Source of the DNA: an uncultured Bacteroidota bacterium
Lineage (GTDB): Bacteria; Bacteroidota; Rhodothermia; Rhodothermales; Salinibacteraceae
Length of the DNA stretch: 42,767 bases
Direction of reading: 5' to 3'
Assembly (NCBI GenBank): GCA_937127285.1
Contig: CAKZLV010000117.1
Coordinates: 1 to 42,767 of the forward strand
Position 1 is the stretch's first letter. Each line of letters opens with the position of its first letter. Below are positions 24,697 through 32,192 of the stretch, piece after piece. Below the pieces are notes generated by a model, which saw only the letters and a list, made by a program, of their open reading frames with translations, did no database searches and was not told the DNA's origin. The position numbers and the translations under genes were made by a program.

Positions 24697-26856
24697 ATGT
24701 TCTTCCGCTCCATTCTCGGGAGCTTCCTCGTCCTCCTGGCCCTCCTCACCCTGAATGCGTGCGGGACCAGCCAACCGGCGCAGACGACCTCTCAGGCCAC
24801 GATTCGAGGGACGGTCGTCGACAGCACCACCGGCCGCAGCCTCGACAGTGCTCAGGTTCTGGTGCGCCGCCGGGGCGACACCCTGCAGACCGGCTCCGGC
24901 GGCGGGTTCACGCTGGAGGGGATGCCGCCCGGGCTCTACGTCTTCGACGTGAACGCCTACGGGTATCATCCGCACCGCCACGTCTCCGCCCTGGTCCGAT
25001 CCGGCGGCTCCGACGTGGACCTGAGCGTACCGCTGCTTCCCCAGACGCTGCAGGTCGACTGCGAGAACCGTCAGCAGGGCTATCACCGCACCGTGCAGTC
25101 CTTCGTCGACCAGGACTCGTCGGCCGTCCGGTTTCGGCTGATCGACCTGTTTGCTCAGGACGGCGAGGTGCGCGTGCAACCCATCCTCCGGACGCAGGTG
25201 AGCGCCCCGATCTTTCTGCCCGACAGCCTCGGGCCGCGCAGTCACTACGACGTCGAGCTGGTGGACGAAACCGGCGATCCGCTTCCGTTTCACTACAAGA
25301 ACGAGCGCGTCTCCAACCCCGATCTGCACCGCATCTACCAGCGCGAGGACATCCTCGTCGTCGTCCCACAGCAGGCAACGCGTCTTGCCCCCAAGGTGCT
25401 GCAACTGGAGGAAGAGGTCGCCCCGGGAACCCCCGTCTATGCACGCGTCCGGTATCAGTTTTCCCTCCGGGACACCCTGCGCCCTACGCCGCAAACGGAC
25501 TTCCCCGAGGAGCGCCTCGACTCCTTGCAGGTCGCCCGGTACGACACGCTCCGCGTCGGCGGCTCCCTCATCGCTCCGGATAGCCTCGTCGAACGGCGCG
25601 ATACCACCATCGTCCGGACGGTTGGCCTCGACACCACCGTCACCCGCGACGGCTACCTGCTGTACTCCACCGAGCGCGACACCAATGCCTTTGCCAACGC
25701 CCAGGGCGCTGTCCGCGAACTCTACGTCCCCGACTCCGTCAAGGCCCGGACCCGGCTCGACTCGCTGATCGCTGCCGGTGTGGACACCGTGCGCACCCAG
25801 CCGGAAGCCGAGCCGACTCCGGACCCGGACGCCCGCCGGGCGGCCCGATCTCCCATCGACATCGTGCTGCGGTCGGACCGCCGGGCGCTCGACTCGCTCG
25901 TCGTTGATAATAACCTCGCCCGCGTGCTGGAGTACGGCATTCCGCGTCCCGGCATGTCCCTCGACTCGCTCGAGCTGCTCACGGACAGCTCGCTGGCCGC
26001 GACGCTGTCGTCTCCGCGACTCGAACGCCGGCCCCTGCCGCGAACCGTCCCGCGCCCCGACTCCGTCCTGCGCCGCTATTCCGCCGACTCGCTCACGACC
26101 GTCCTCACCGACCTGGTGCGGGACTCGCTCGTGGTCGACTCGCTGGTTCAGCGCCGCCAGCCGGACGCGCCCTCTCCCGCCCCGGGCGCCGACTCGGTTC
26201 GCGCACCGGGCGATGCGGCAGCCCGCGCCGACTCCCTGGCAGTTCCCTCCCCGACGGAAGACTCCGTCTCGGCCGACACCCCGGCGACCGACCCCCTCGC
26301 AGCCGACACCCTGGCGGCCGACTCGGTGAACCGCCGAGCCCGCGCCGACACGACACAGCCCGAACGCCCCCGTCTCCGATCCGACACGCTCACCGTCGGC
26401 GACCTCGTTCCGGATACCGTATCGACCGACTCGATTCGGGCGTACCTGACCCGCGCCGGCGTCGAAACGGATTCGGTGGTGGTTGACTCGACCATCGGAT
26501 CGTTTCTGGATGACCCACCGGCCGGCACCTACCGCTACGTGCCCGGCTCAAAAACGCGAACCGGAGAGCGCGTCCTGGTGCTCGACCCGGCGTTCACCCG
26601 CGTCCGGGCCCCGGTGGTGCTGGACACCGCCCGGGTTGAGGACCTCCTCACCCTGACTCCGGAGCGGGTCGGGGACCCTCCGGAGCCGCGGATCGAACGG
26701 GTGGTCCAGCAGATCATTCTCGTCCCCACCGGCGGATACCGCACCCGCTACCTCGAGACGTGGAGGGCGGAGCAGCAAAAGAATCTCCGCGACCCGTACT
26801 GCGAGATCTTCCGTCTCCGGTTGCGCAGTTCCTGGCGGTCAACCACCATGCGGTAA
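24697..26856 (+). CDS. Large Asp-Ser-Leu-rich lipoprotein with CarboxypepD_reg-like domain
   Basis: This 719-residue predicted surface or periplasmic lipoprotein has a signal peptide with lipobox Cys22 (LLTLNAC). Residues about 34-110 resemble a carboxypeptidase-regulatory-like beta-sandwich (ATIRGTVVDSTTGRSLDSAQVLVRRRGDTLQTGSGGGFTLEGMPPGLYVFDVNAYGYHP), a fold common in Bacteroidota envelope proteins. The middle is unrecognised. The second half is rich in D-S-L/V units (RRALDSLVVDNNL, MSLDSLELLTDSSL, YSADSLTTVLTDLVRDSLVVDSLVQRR, ADTLAADSV), suggesting a repetitive, acidic, possibly calcium- or salt-adapted stalk. The C-terminus (RIERVVQQIILVPTGGYRTRYLETWRAEQQKNLRDPYCEIFRLRLRSS) is basic and compact. 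The gene stands alone on the plus strand. Function unknown. Confidence 0.75.
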   Translation: MFFRSILGSFLVLLALLTLNACGTSQPAQTTSQATIRGTVVDSTTGRSLDSAQVLVRRRGDTLQTGSGGGFTLEGMPPGLYVFDVNAYGYHPHRHVSALVRSGGSDVDLSVPLLPQTLQVDCENRQQGYHRTVQSFVDQDSSAVRFRLIDLFAQDGEVRVQPILRTQVSAPIFLPDSLGPRSHYDVELVDETGDPLPFHYKNERVSNPDLHRIYQREDILVVVPQQATRLAPKVLQLEEEVAPGTPVYARVRYQFSLRDTLRPTPQTDFPEERLDSLQVARYDTLRVGGSLIAPDSLVERRDTTIVRTVGLDTTVTRDGYLLYSTERDTNAFANAQGAVRELYVPDSVKARTRLDSLIAAGVDTVRTQPEAEPTPDPDARRAARSPIDIVLRSDRRALDSLVVDNNLARVLEYGIPRPGMSLDSLELLTDSSLAATLSSPRLERRPLPRTVPRPDSVLRRYSADSLTTVLTDLVRDSLVVDSLVQRRQPDAPSPAPGADSVRAPGDAAARADSLAVPSPTEDSVSADTPATDPLAADTLAADSVNRRARADTTQPERPRLRSDTLTVGDLVPDTVSTDSIRAYLTRAGVETDSVVVDSTIGSFLDDPPAGTYRYVPGSKTRTGERVLVLDPAFTRVRAPVVLDTARVEDLLTLTPERVGDPPEPRIERVVQQIILVPTGGYRTRYLETWRAEQQKNLRDPYCEIFRLRLRSSWRSTTMR

Positions 26857-26926
26857 CGCACACGGCGCGGTCGCATCGCGCAGTTGGTCCGGCACCGTTG
26901 GGCACCGGGCGACGTGCGCGCTGCCG

Positions 26927-26968
26927 TTGCACGGTCCCCTGTGCACGGTCCCGTGTGCGCCCTGCCCT
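26927..26968. repeat. 14-bp tandem array x3
   Basis: The units are ttgcacggtcccct, gtgcacggtcccgt and gtgcgccctgccct, head to tail. Confidence 0.72.
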
Positions 26969-27096
26969 ACATCCCCGCACGGCGTTCCGTACGGCAAGAG
27001 CGGCCCGCGCCGGCGATGGGCCGGTCGGGCGCAAGCGGGGAAGGCAACGACCGCAAACCGGAAAGCGCCCGCCGGGCGGCCCCCGGGCGTGCACGG

Positions 27097-27205
27097 GCCG
27101 GGATCCTGCACCTGCCGGGATTCTGCACGCCGGGATCCTGCGGTTGTCGAGAACGGGCTGCTCCCGTACATTACCGGATCCCGTATGTTACCGGATCCCG
27201 TGCGT
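27097..27205. repeat. gccgggatcctgc units x3, then 17-bp pair
   Basis: Three gccggga[tc]tctgc-type units start at 27097, 27114 and 27129 (spacing 17 and 15). A nearly identical 17-bp pair, taccggatcccgtatgt/taccggatcccgtgcgt, lies at 27172-27188 and 27189-27205. Confidence 0.78.
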
Positions 27206-27366
27206 TGCGAGATGGGTTCCAGGAGAACCCTTGTGGCCCCTCCCGCCGAATCCCGCCAGAATCGGCCGGACGACCTCCCCGGGCCGCACGGGCACGCTCT
27301 CCCGCCCGAGACGCTCCGGTTCTCCGGCGCCACCTCTCCTCTTTGCGACCACCGCGCGTCCACGCC

Positions 27367-29301
27367 ATGTCCACCTCCTCTCCTGCGCCCGACTTTTCTG
27401 GGCCCGACGCCTCTGCCCTCGACGCGGTCGAAGTAGCCGAACTGGTAGACTTCCTGTCCACCACGACCCCGTTCGATACGCTGCCCTCTTCCTCCGTGCG
27501 GCATGCGGCGCGCGCACTGGAGATTCGCTACGCGCCGGCGGGGACGACCCTCCTCGACCTCGGGGAGCCGAACAACCGGCTGACGCTCCTTCGATCCGGG
27601 GCCGTCGATCTGTTCGACGACGAAGACCAGCTCGTTGCCCGCCTCGGCGAGCGCGACTTCTTCGGCTACCCCTCTCTGCTGACTGACGCCCCCGCCCGCC
27701 GACGCGTGGTGACCATCGAAGACGCGCTCTTGTACGATCTGCCCGAAGCGGTCTTCGATCAGCTCCGCAGTCAGAGCGACGCCTTCGACCGGTTCTTCGC
27801 ACGGGCCCACGCAGAGCGCATCCGAACGGCCCTCGACGAGAGCCGGGAGCAGATGCCCCTCTCGCGGTCGGTGGCGTCGCTGCTTCGACGACCGCCCGTC
27901 GCGGCGCCGGCCAACGTGTCCATCCGAGACGCCGCCGCGCAAATGCGCGACGAACGCGTCTCGTCGCTTCTCCTCACGGAGGACGGAGCCCTGAAAGGCA
28001 TCCTCACCGACCGCGACCTCCGCACCCGCGTCGTTGCCGAGGGCCGCGACCCCGACACCCCCGTGCGCGAGATCATGACGCCGGATCCGGTCACTCTCTC
28101 CGCCGACGCCACCGCCGCGGAAGCCCTCATCACGATGAGCCGGTACAACGTCCACCACCTCCCGGTCGAACGGGCCGACGACCCGGCCGGCAGCGACGCT
28201 CCGCCGGTCGCAGGCGTCGTCAGCACAACCGACCTGATGCGGGTGCAGGCAGACAGCCCCGTCTACCTCATCGGCGAGGTGAGAAAGCAAACCTCCGTCG
28301 ACGGGCTCGTCGAGGTCAGCCGTCGCCTTCCGTCGGTCATCGTTCACCTGGCCGACACGCACGCACGCGCTGAGGATGCCTCGCGGGTGGTGACGGCGGT
28401 CAGCGACGCTCTCACGCAGCGCCTCCTCGAACGGGCCGAGGCCGACCTCGGCCCGCCCCCCGTCCCGTATGCCTGGCTGGCTCTCGGCTCGCAGGCCCGG
28501 CGCGAGCAGACGGCGCACTCCGATCAAGACAACGCCCTGATCCTGTCGGACGACTACGAGCCGGATCGGCACGGCGCCTACTTCGAGGACCTGGCGACCA
28601 TCGTGTGCGACGGCCTGGATGCCTGCGGCTTCGAGTACTGCCCCGGCGAGGTGATGGCGGTAACGGATCGGTGGCGGCAGCCGCTCCGCGCCTGGAAGCA
28701 ACGCTTCCGTACCTGGATCGAGGAGCCGGAGCCCCCGGCGCTGATGCACGCCAGCATCTTCTTCGACCTCCGGGCCGTTTACGGCCAGTCGTCCCTCGCC
28801 GAAGAGCTGCGGCAGTACGTTCTCGATCGCACCCCGGGCAACTCGATCTTTCTCGCGTGCCTGACGGTGAACGCTCTCTCCTTCACCCCGCCCCTCGGCT
28901 TTTTCCGTCAGTTCGTCCTGGACACGCACGGCGATCAAGAAGACACCCTCGACCTCAAACACAACGGTCTCGTCCCCATCGTCGACATCGCTCGCATCGC
29001 CGCGCTGGCCCAGGGCCTCTCGCCCGTTCACACCCTCAGCCGCCTCCGCCAGGCCGCCGGCGGCACCGGCCTGGCCGCCTCGGATGCCAGCGACCTCGAA
29101 GATGCCTACGCCTTCATCGCCTCCATTCGGTTGCGGCATCAGGCCCAGCGGATCCGCAACGGCCAGCCGCCGAACAATTTCGTCTCGCCCGATGCCCTCT
29201 CCGCCTTCGACCGCCGCCACCTCAAAGATGCCTTCCGCATCATCAGCCGAATGCAGTCGGCCCTCGAACAGCGCTACCAGACCGGCCTGATCTCCCGCTG
29301 A
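27367..29301 (+). CDS. cNMP-binding / dual CBS / DUF294 nucleotidyltransferase regulator
   Basis: This 644-residue multidomain protein comprises: a cyclic-nucleotide-binding-like domain (about 25-140; LEIRYAPAGTTLLDLGEPNNRLTLLRSGAVDLFDDEDQLVARLGERDFFGYPSL); two CBS domains (about 165-300; VSSLLLTEDGALKGILTDRDLRTRVV, then VREIMTPDPVTLSADATAAEALITMSRYNVHHLPV); a DUF294 nucleotidyltransferase domain with the motif GSQARREQTAHSDQDNALIL near residue 376-394; and a helical C-terminal substrate-binding domain (LDLKHNGLVPIVDIARIAALAQG). The family has GlnD-like chemistry in its NTase motif, but its target is unknown. The ATG at 27367 is used; the track ORF from 26884 adds spacer sequence. The DEDDh exonuclease gene follows 122 bp downstream, a pairing seen in many bacteria, usually with a sodium/solute symporter that is not present here. 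Confidence 0.9.
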   Translation: MSTSSPAPDFSGPDASALDAVEVAELVDFLSTTTPFDTLPSSSVRHAARALEIRYAPAGTTLLDLGEPNNRLTLLRSGAVDLFDDEDQLVARLGERDFFGYPSLLTDAPARRRVVTIEDALLYDLPEAVFDQLRSQSDAFDRFFARAHAERIRTALDESREQMPLSRSVASLLRRPPVAAPANVSIRDAAAQMRDERVSSLLLTEDGALKGILTDRDLRTRVVAEGRDPDTPVREIMTPDPVTLSADATAAEALITMSRYNVHHLPVERADDPAGSDAPPVAGVVSTTDLMRVQADSPVYLIGEVRKQTSVDGLVEVSRRLPSVIVHLADTHARAEDASRVVTAVSDALTQRLLERAEADLGPPPVPYAWLALGSQARREQTAHSDQDNALILSDDYEPDRHGAYFEDLATIVCDGLDACGFEYCPGEVMAVTDRWRQPLRAWKQRFRTWIEEPEPPALMHASIFFDLRAVYGQSSLAEELRQYVLDRTPGNSIFLACLTVNALSFTPPLGFFRQFVLDTHGDQEDTLDLKHNGLVPIVDIARIAALAQGLSPVHTLSRLRQAAGGTGLAASDASDLEDAYAFIASIRLRHQAQRIRNGQPPNNFVSPDALSAFDRRHLKDAFRIISRMQSALEQRYQTGLISR

Positions 29302-29308
29302 CCGCCCG

Positions 29309-29331
29309 GTCACCGCCCCGCCCGCGGTGAC
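29309..29331 (+). other. GC hairpin after the CBS/NTase stop, no U-tract
   Basis: An 8-bp perfect stem (gtcaccgc / gcggtgac) with loop cccgccc begins 8 nt after the stop codon. It resembles the hairpins after mutA and mutB. There is no T-run. Confidence 0.48.
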
Positions 29332-29423
29332 GGAGGCGCGAGCCGGGCGCCGGCCCGGCCGGTACCGGAGTCGATCTCCAGTCCTTCCGTCCGCCCTGCC
29401 GCACCCGTACCTCCGGCCCCGTC

Positions 29424-30092
29424 ATGCTTGAACGCGCCCGTCAGTGGTGGTATCACAACCAGGCTCCGCCCGGCCCAATGTCGGCGTATCTCGAGGCCGA
29501 CCTGCCCTCGCCCCGGGCGGATCCCCGCACGACCGACTACCTCGCCGTCGACCTGGAAACCACCGGTCTGCACGCCGACACCGATGCCATCGTCAGCATC
29601 GGCTACCTGCCCATTTCAGACGGGCGAATTCACTGCCAGGACGCCCGTCACGACCTGGTGCAGGTCGACGGATCGGTGGCCGACAGTGCAACCATTCACC
29701 ACATCCGCGATATGGATCTGCAGGACGCGCGGCCGGAGAGCGAGGCGCTGGCCTGTCTCTTGCACGCTCTGCAGGGGCGGGTCCTGCTTGTTCACCACGC
29801 CCCCATGGATTTGCAGTTTCTGCGCGCCGCCTGCCGCCGGCACTACGGCGTTCCGCTCATCGCGCGGGTCGTGGATACCCTGGCGCTGGCCCAGCGGGAG
29901 CGCAGCCGCGGCCACGCGCAGGCCCGCGACGGCGAGCTGCGGCTCCACGCCCTCCGCAGCGCCTACCGCCTGCCCCGATACCCGGCGCACAACGCCCTCA
30001 GCGATGCCCTCGCCACCGCCGAACTCTTCCTCGCCATGCTGCCGGACTGGCAGGGAAGCGACTCCCTGCCGCTCCGCACCCTTCTGCGTTGA
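29424..30092 (+). CDS. DEDDh 3'-5' exonuclease (DnaQ/PolC epsilon-like)
   Basis: This 222-residue exonuclease of the DnaQ superfamily has ExoI YLAVDLETTGLHADTDAIVSIGYLPI (catalytic Asp and Glu), ExoII LLVHHAPMDLQFLRAAC (Asp) and ExoIII PAHNALSDALATAELFLAML (His and Asp). All DEDDh residues are present, so it should be active on 3' ends of DNA or RNA. It is a single-domain protein, not the proofreading subunit of a larger gene. It follows the cNMP/CBS/NTase gene on the same strand, and in many genomes the two are neighbours, implying one pathway whose substrate is not known. The start is ATG 29424 (MLERARQWWYHNQ). A hairpin-rich segment follows the stop directly. Confidence 0.9.
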   Translation: MLERARQWWYHNQAPPGPMSAYLEADLPSPRADPRTTDYLAVDLETTGLHADTDAIVSIGYLPISDGRIHCQDARHDLVQVDGSVADSATIHHIRDMDLQDARPESEALACLLHALQGRVLLVHHAPMDLQFLRAACRRHYGVPLIARVVDTLALAQRERSRGHAQARDGELRLHALRSAYRLPRYPAHNALSDALATAELFLAMLPDWQGSDSLPLRTLLR

Positions 30093-30239
30093 CGTCTCCC
30101 CCGACGAAAGATCGGGAGGGTCTCTCTTGCGAAGGAGACGTTCGGTTTCCACGGACCTGCTTCGATCATTTGCATGCTCAGAAGCAGAGGCAGACCCAAG
30201 TCGTACGTGTCTTCCGCAGACATTCGAGGCGGAAGCCTC
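30092..30239 (+). other. Hairpin-rich segment, possible structured RNA
   Basis: Four local hairpins follow the exonuclease stop: ctccc..gggag (30096-30118); gtctc(t)ctt-gcg-aaggagac (30120-30139); ctgcttc/gaagcag (30157-30187); and gaggc-ggaa-gcctc (30226-30239, a GNRA-type loop). acgtctcc (30092-30099) can also pair with ggagacgt (30134-30141), which would exclude the first two hairpins. The segment is less GC-rich than its flanks and holds no credible gene. It could be an attenuator, a 3' element or a small RNA. No known riboswitch consensus is recognised. Confidence 0.4.
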
Positions 30240-30476
30240 TCCCGCCGGCCCGACGGTACAGGTTCTCAAAACGGTGTCGCCCTTGGGTATCGGCACGACC
30301 GTATCGCTACCCCGAAAACAGGGAAATTATTTCCGTTGGCGGCTGTATCCCCGCACGAACGGACGGGGGTGAGCCGCTCTCCGCCCGCAACCGAAACCTC
30401 ATACGCTTCGGCCGGGGCACCCCCTGCCACCCCCCGTTCAATTTTCGATCTTTGCTGGATGGTCCCTCCGTCGCCC
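30093..30476. other. 384-bp spacer between exonuclease and lipoprotein
   Basis: The left 150 bp are the hairpin-rich segment. The remainder has an AT-richer patch at 30310-30345 (ccccgaaaacagggaaattatttccg) and another at 30435-30460 (caattttcgatctttgctgg), either of which could be part of the lipoprotein promoter. The track ORFs crossing here are extensions of open high-GC frames. Confidence 0.5.
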
Positions 30477-31103
30477 ATGCCCTCCGCCTTCTTCTTCCCC
30501 GCCCGCTGGTCTCCGACGCTTGGCCTGCTCCTCCTGATCGGGGCCGCGCTCCTCTCCGGATGCAGCCGGTCCGGCCCGCCCGACCCTGCCTCCCCCACCG
30601 AGTCGGTGGTGGCCCGCTACCCCGACAGCACCCGGAAGGTGGTCGAGGTTCGCTCGCCGACCGATTCGCTGATCGAGCGCCGGGTCTATCGGCGGACGGG
30701 CGCCCTCCGGCGGGTGCAGCGGGCGGACTCAACCGCGGGATACCTGGACCTCCACGACGTCGACTCCGCCCGCGTCCTCAGGGACTACCTGCAGGGGCGC
30801 TGGCGCAACACGTCGGCGTCGATGTCGAACCCGACCGCAAATGCCTTCTACGAGTTCGACGACGCGTCGCTCACCTTCCGAACGCCGTCCGGCAACAAGC
30901 TCGAGACGATCGGCGTCTCCTACGGCACGAATCGCGTCCTTCGCACCGAGGACGGGATGCCCGTCACCGCCCGCATCGCCAGTTTCGATACCGTGACCGT
31001 GACCGGATACACCCTTGTTCGGCAAGACAGCACTCGGCAAGACAGCACTCAGCAAGACAGCGTGAGCGCATCGCCCTCTCCGTCCTCGTTGTCCCCCCGG
31101 TAG
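30477..31103 (+). CDS. Hypothetical lipoprotein with RQDST repeats
   Basis: This 208-residue predicted lipoprotein has the signal peptide MPSAFFFPARWSPTLGLLLLIGAALLSGC. After the lipobox Cys the sequence reads ..VVARYPDSTRKVVEVRSPTDSLIERRVYRRTGALRRVQRAD, similar in style to the Y-x-x-G-x-L repeats of YwqK/MORN-like proteins. A beta-rich part follows (LQGRWRN..NAFYEFDDASLTFRTPSGNKLETIGVSYGTN). I cannot name a family. The C-terminal tail contains a perfect in-frame 15-bp duplication (RQDST-RQDST-QQDSV). The ATG at 30477 is preferred; 30459 (MVPPSPMPS) is a possible alternative. It converges with the thioredoxin-fold gene across a large hairpin. Confidence 0.72.
   Translation: MPSAFFFPARWSPTLGLLLLIGAALLSGCSRSGPPDPASPTESVVARYPDSTRKVVEVRSPTDSLIERRVYRRTGALRRVQRADSTAGYLDLHDVDSARVLRDYLQGRWRNTSASMSNPTANAFYEFDDASLTFRTPSGNKLETIGVSYGTNRVLRTEDGMPVTARIASFDTVTVTGYTLVRQDSTRQDSTQQDSVSASPSPSSLSPR
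31020..31064 (+). repeat. In-frame 15-bp tandem array x3 in the lipoprotein tail
   Basis: cggcaagacagcact occurs twice, identical (31020 and 31035), followed by cagcaagacagcgtg at 31050. It encodes RQDST-RQDST-QQDSV. Confidence 0.92.
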
Positions 31104-31199
31104 AACCCGCAGGGCACCCGGACCCGCTGCATGCGTTCCGTGCGTCCTCCCTCTCCAGCCCTCCCCTTTGCCTTTTCTCCAGACCGTTCTCCAGAAACG

Positions 31200-31236
31200 C
31201 ATCCCTCCTTCCCCGCGGCGGGGAGAAGGAGGGATG
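31200..31236. terminator. Large hairpin between convergent genes
   Basis: A perfect 12-bp stem, catccctccttc / gaaggagggatg, encloses a 13-nt GC loop that can pair further (cccgc..gcggg). It lies between the convergent lipoprotein and thioredoxin-fold genes. No long T-run flanks it on either side, so termination in both directions is likely but not proved. Confidence 0.5.
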
Positions 31237-31337
31237 GCCGCGCTCCGGCTTTGGTGATCCCGGCCGCGGTGCCCGCGTCCGCAGAACGGACGGAAGCACG
31301 CGGTGCGGGTAGGGCGCAATGGGGAGAGGACGCGCGT

Positions 31338-31991
31338 CTACTTGGAAGCGTACTTGACGGAGCAGCCGTAGGGCTGGGCGCGCTTCACCGCAACTTCTTC
31401 TCCGTTCATCGCCTGATTCAGCGCGGCGCGGACGTAGTTTGTGGCCCCGTCGACGTCCTCCACGTCCGTGGTCGGCCGGTCGTCGATGCCGCCTTTGTAG
31501 ATCAAGTTGCCCTCCGGGTTGATTACGTACATGTGCGGGGTCACCGTGGCGCCGTAGGTGCGCCCCACCTCGCCGGAGGAATCCAGTAGGATGGCGGTCA
31601 TCTCACCGTTGTGCTTCTTTTTCTGCTCGACCATCTGCTCGGGCGGATAGTATCCCTGCTCGCCCTTCGCGGAGGAGACGATCGACAGCCAGGCGACCCT
31701 CTTTTCGCGGTAGGTTTCCTGGAGAGACTGCATGTTGCCGCTGTCGTAGTGCTTCCCGACGAACGGGCAGCCGAAGTTGAGCCATTCCAGCACGACGTAC
31801 TGCCCCTCGAAGTCGGACAGGTTGACCGTCTCGCCGCTCGCACTCTGAAGGCTGAAGGTGGGCGCCGGCTCCCCGATCTGCGCCTCCTGCGCAGACGCCG
31901 GGGTGGCCAGGAGCACCGCCACGCAGACGGAGAGCGCGGTGGCGAAGACGCGACGCGAGATCGAAGAGGAAAACAGATTCAAACGCTTCAT
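31338..31991 (-). CDS. Secreted thioredoxin-fold (AhpC/TSA-like redoxin) protein
   Basis: This 217-residue protein has a signal peptide (MKRLNLFSSSISRRVFATALSVCVAVLLATPASA). The mature thioredoxin fold reads IGEPAPTFSLQSASGETVNLSDFEGQYVVLEWLNFGCPFVGKHYDSGNMQSLQETY. The motif GCPFVxKHY has one active-site Cys (Cys75) instead of CxxC, and a second Cys (Cys210) lies near the C-terminus in YGCSVKYASK. The family is peroxiredoxin/redoxin-like and periplasmic. A disulfide between Cys75 and Cys210 is plausible but inferred. The ATG at 31991 replaces the track start at 32045. The DsbD-type reductase gene lies directly upstream on the same strand, which suggests it keeps this protein reduced. Confidence 0.88.
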   Translation of the reverse strand: MKRLNLFSSSISRRVFATALSVCVAVLLATPASAQEAQIGEPAPTFSLQSASGETVNLSDFEGQYVVLEWLNFGCPFVGKHYDSGNMQSLQETYREKRVAWLSIVSSAKGEQGYYPPEQMVEQKKKHNGEMTAILLDSSGEVGRTYGATVTPHMYVINPEGNLIYKGGIDDRPTTDVEDVDGATNYVRAALNQAMNGEEVAVKRAQPYGCSVKYASK

Positions 31992-32077
31992 GGCAGTCAC
32001 GGGGTAGATGAAGGAGTGAGGTCGATGATGCCAGAGGGTGAGCATCGGGCGAGGGAGCCGGGTTGGCGCAGACGGGT

Positions 32078-32105
32078 GGTGCTGATGGGTCGGTGCTGAT
32101 GGGCC
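32078..32105. repeat. 14-bp tandem pair
   Basis: ggtgctgatgggtc (32078-32091) is followed directly by ggtgctgatgggcc, in the spacer between the dsbD-type and thioredoxin-fold genes. Confidence 0.8.
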
Positions 32106-32192
32106 AGTCGCGCACGGAGGAACCGGGGGGATCGAGGGAGGCGGGTCTTCGTGCCCTTCTTGCTTCCGCCCGTCTCCCCCTTCTGCTCGTTC

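Larger units (their letters stand above)
26857..27366. other. 510-bp spacer before the cNMP/CBS gene
   Basis: No gene is visible, although several frames stay open because of the high GC. It carries three tandem arrays (listed separately). The 17-bp pair at 27172-27205 lies in a slightly AT-richer stretch (cccgtacattaccggatcccgtatgtt) that could include the promoter of the downstream gene. Confidence 0.55.

Noticed and set aside
26884-27366. N-terminal extension of the CBS/NTase ORF
   Set aside because: The extra 161 residues translate spacer arrays. The ATG at 27367 starts directly before recognisable protein sequence.
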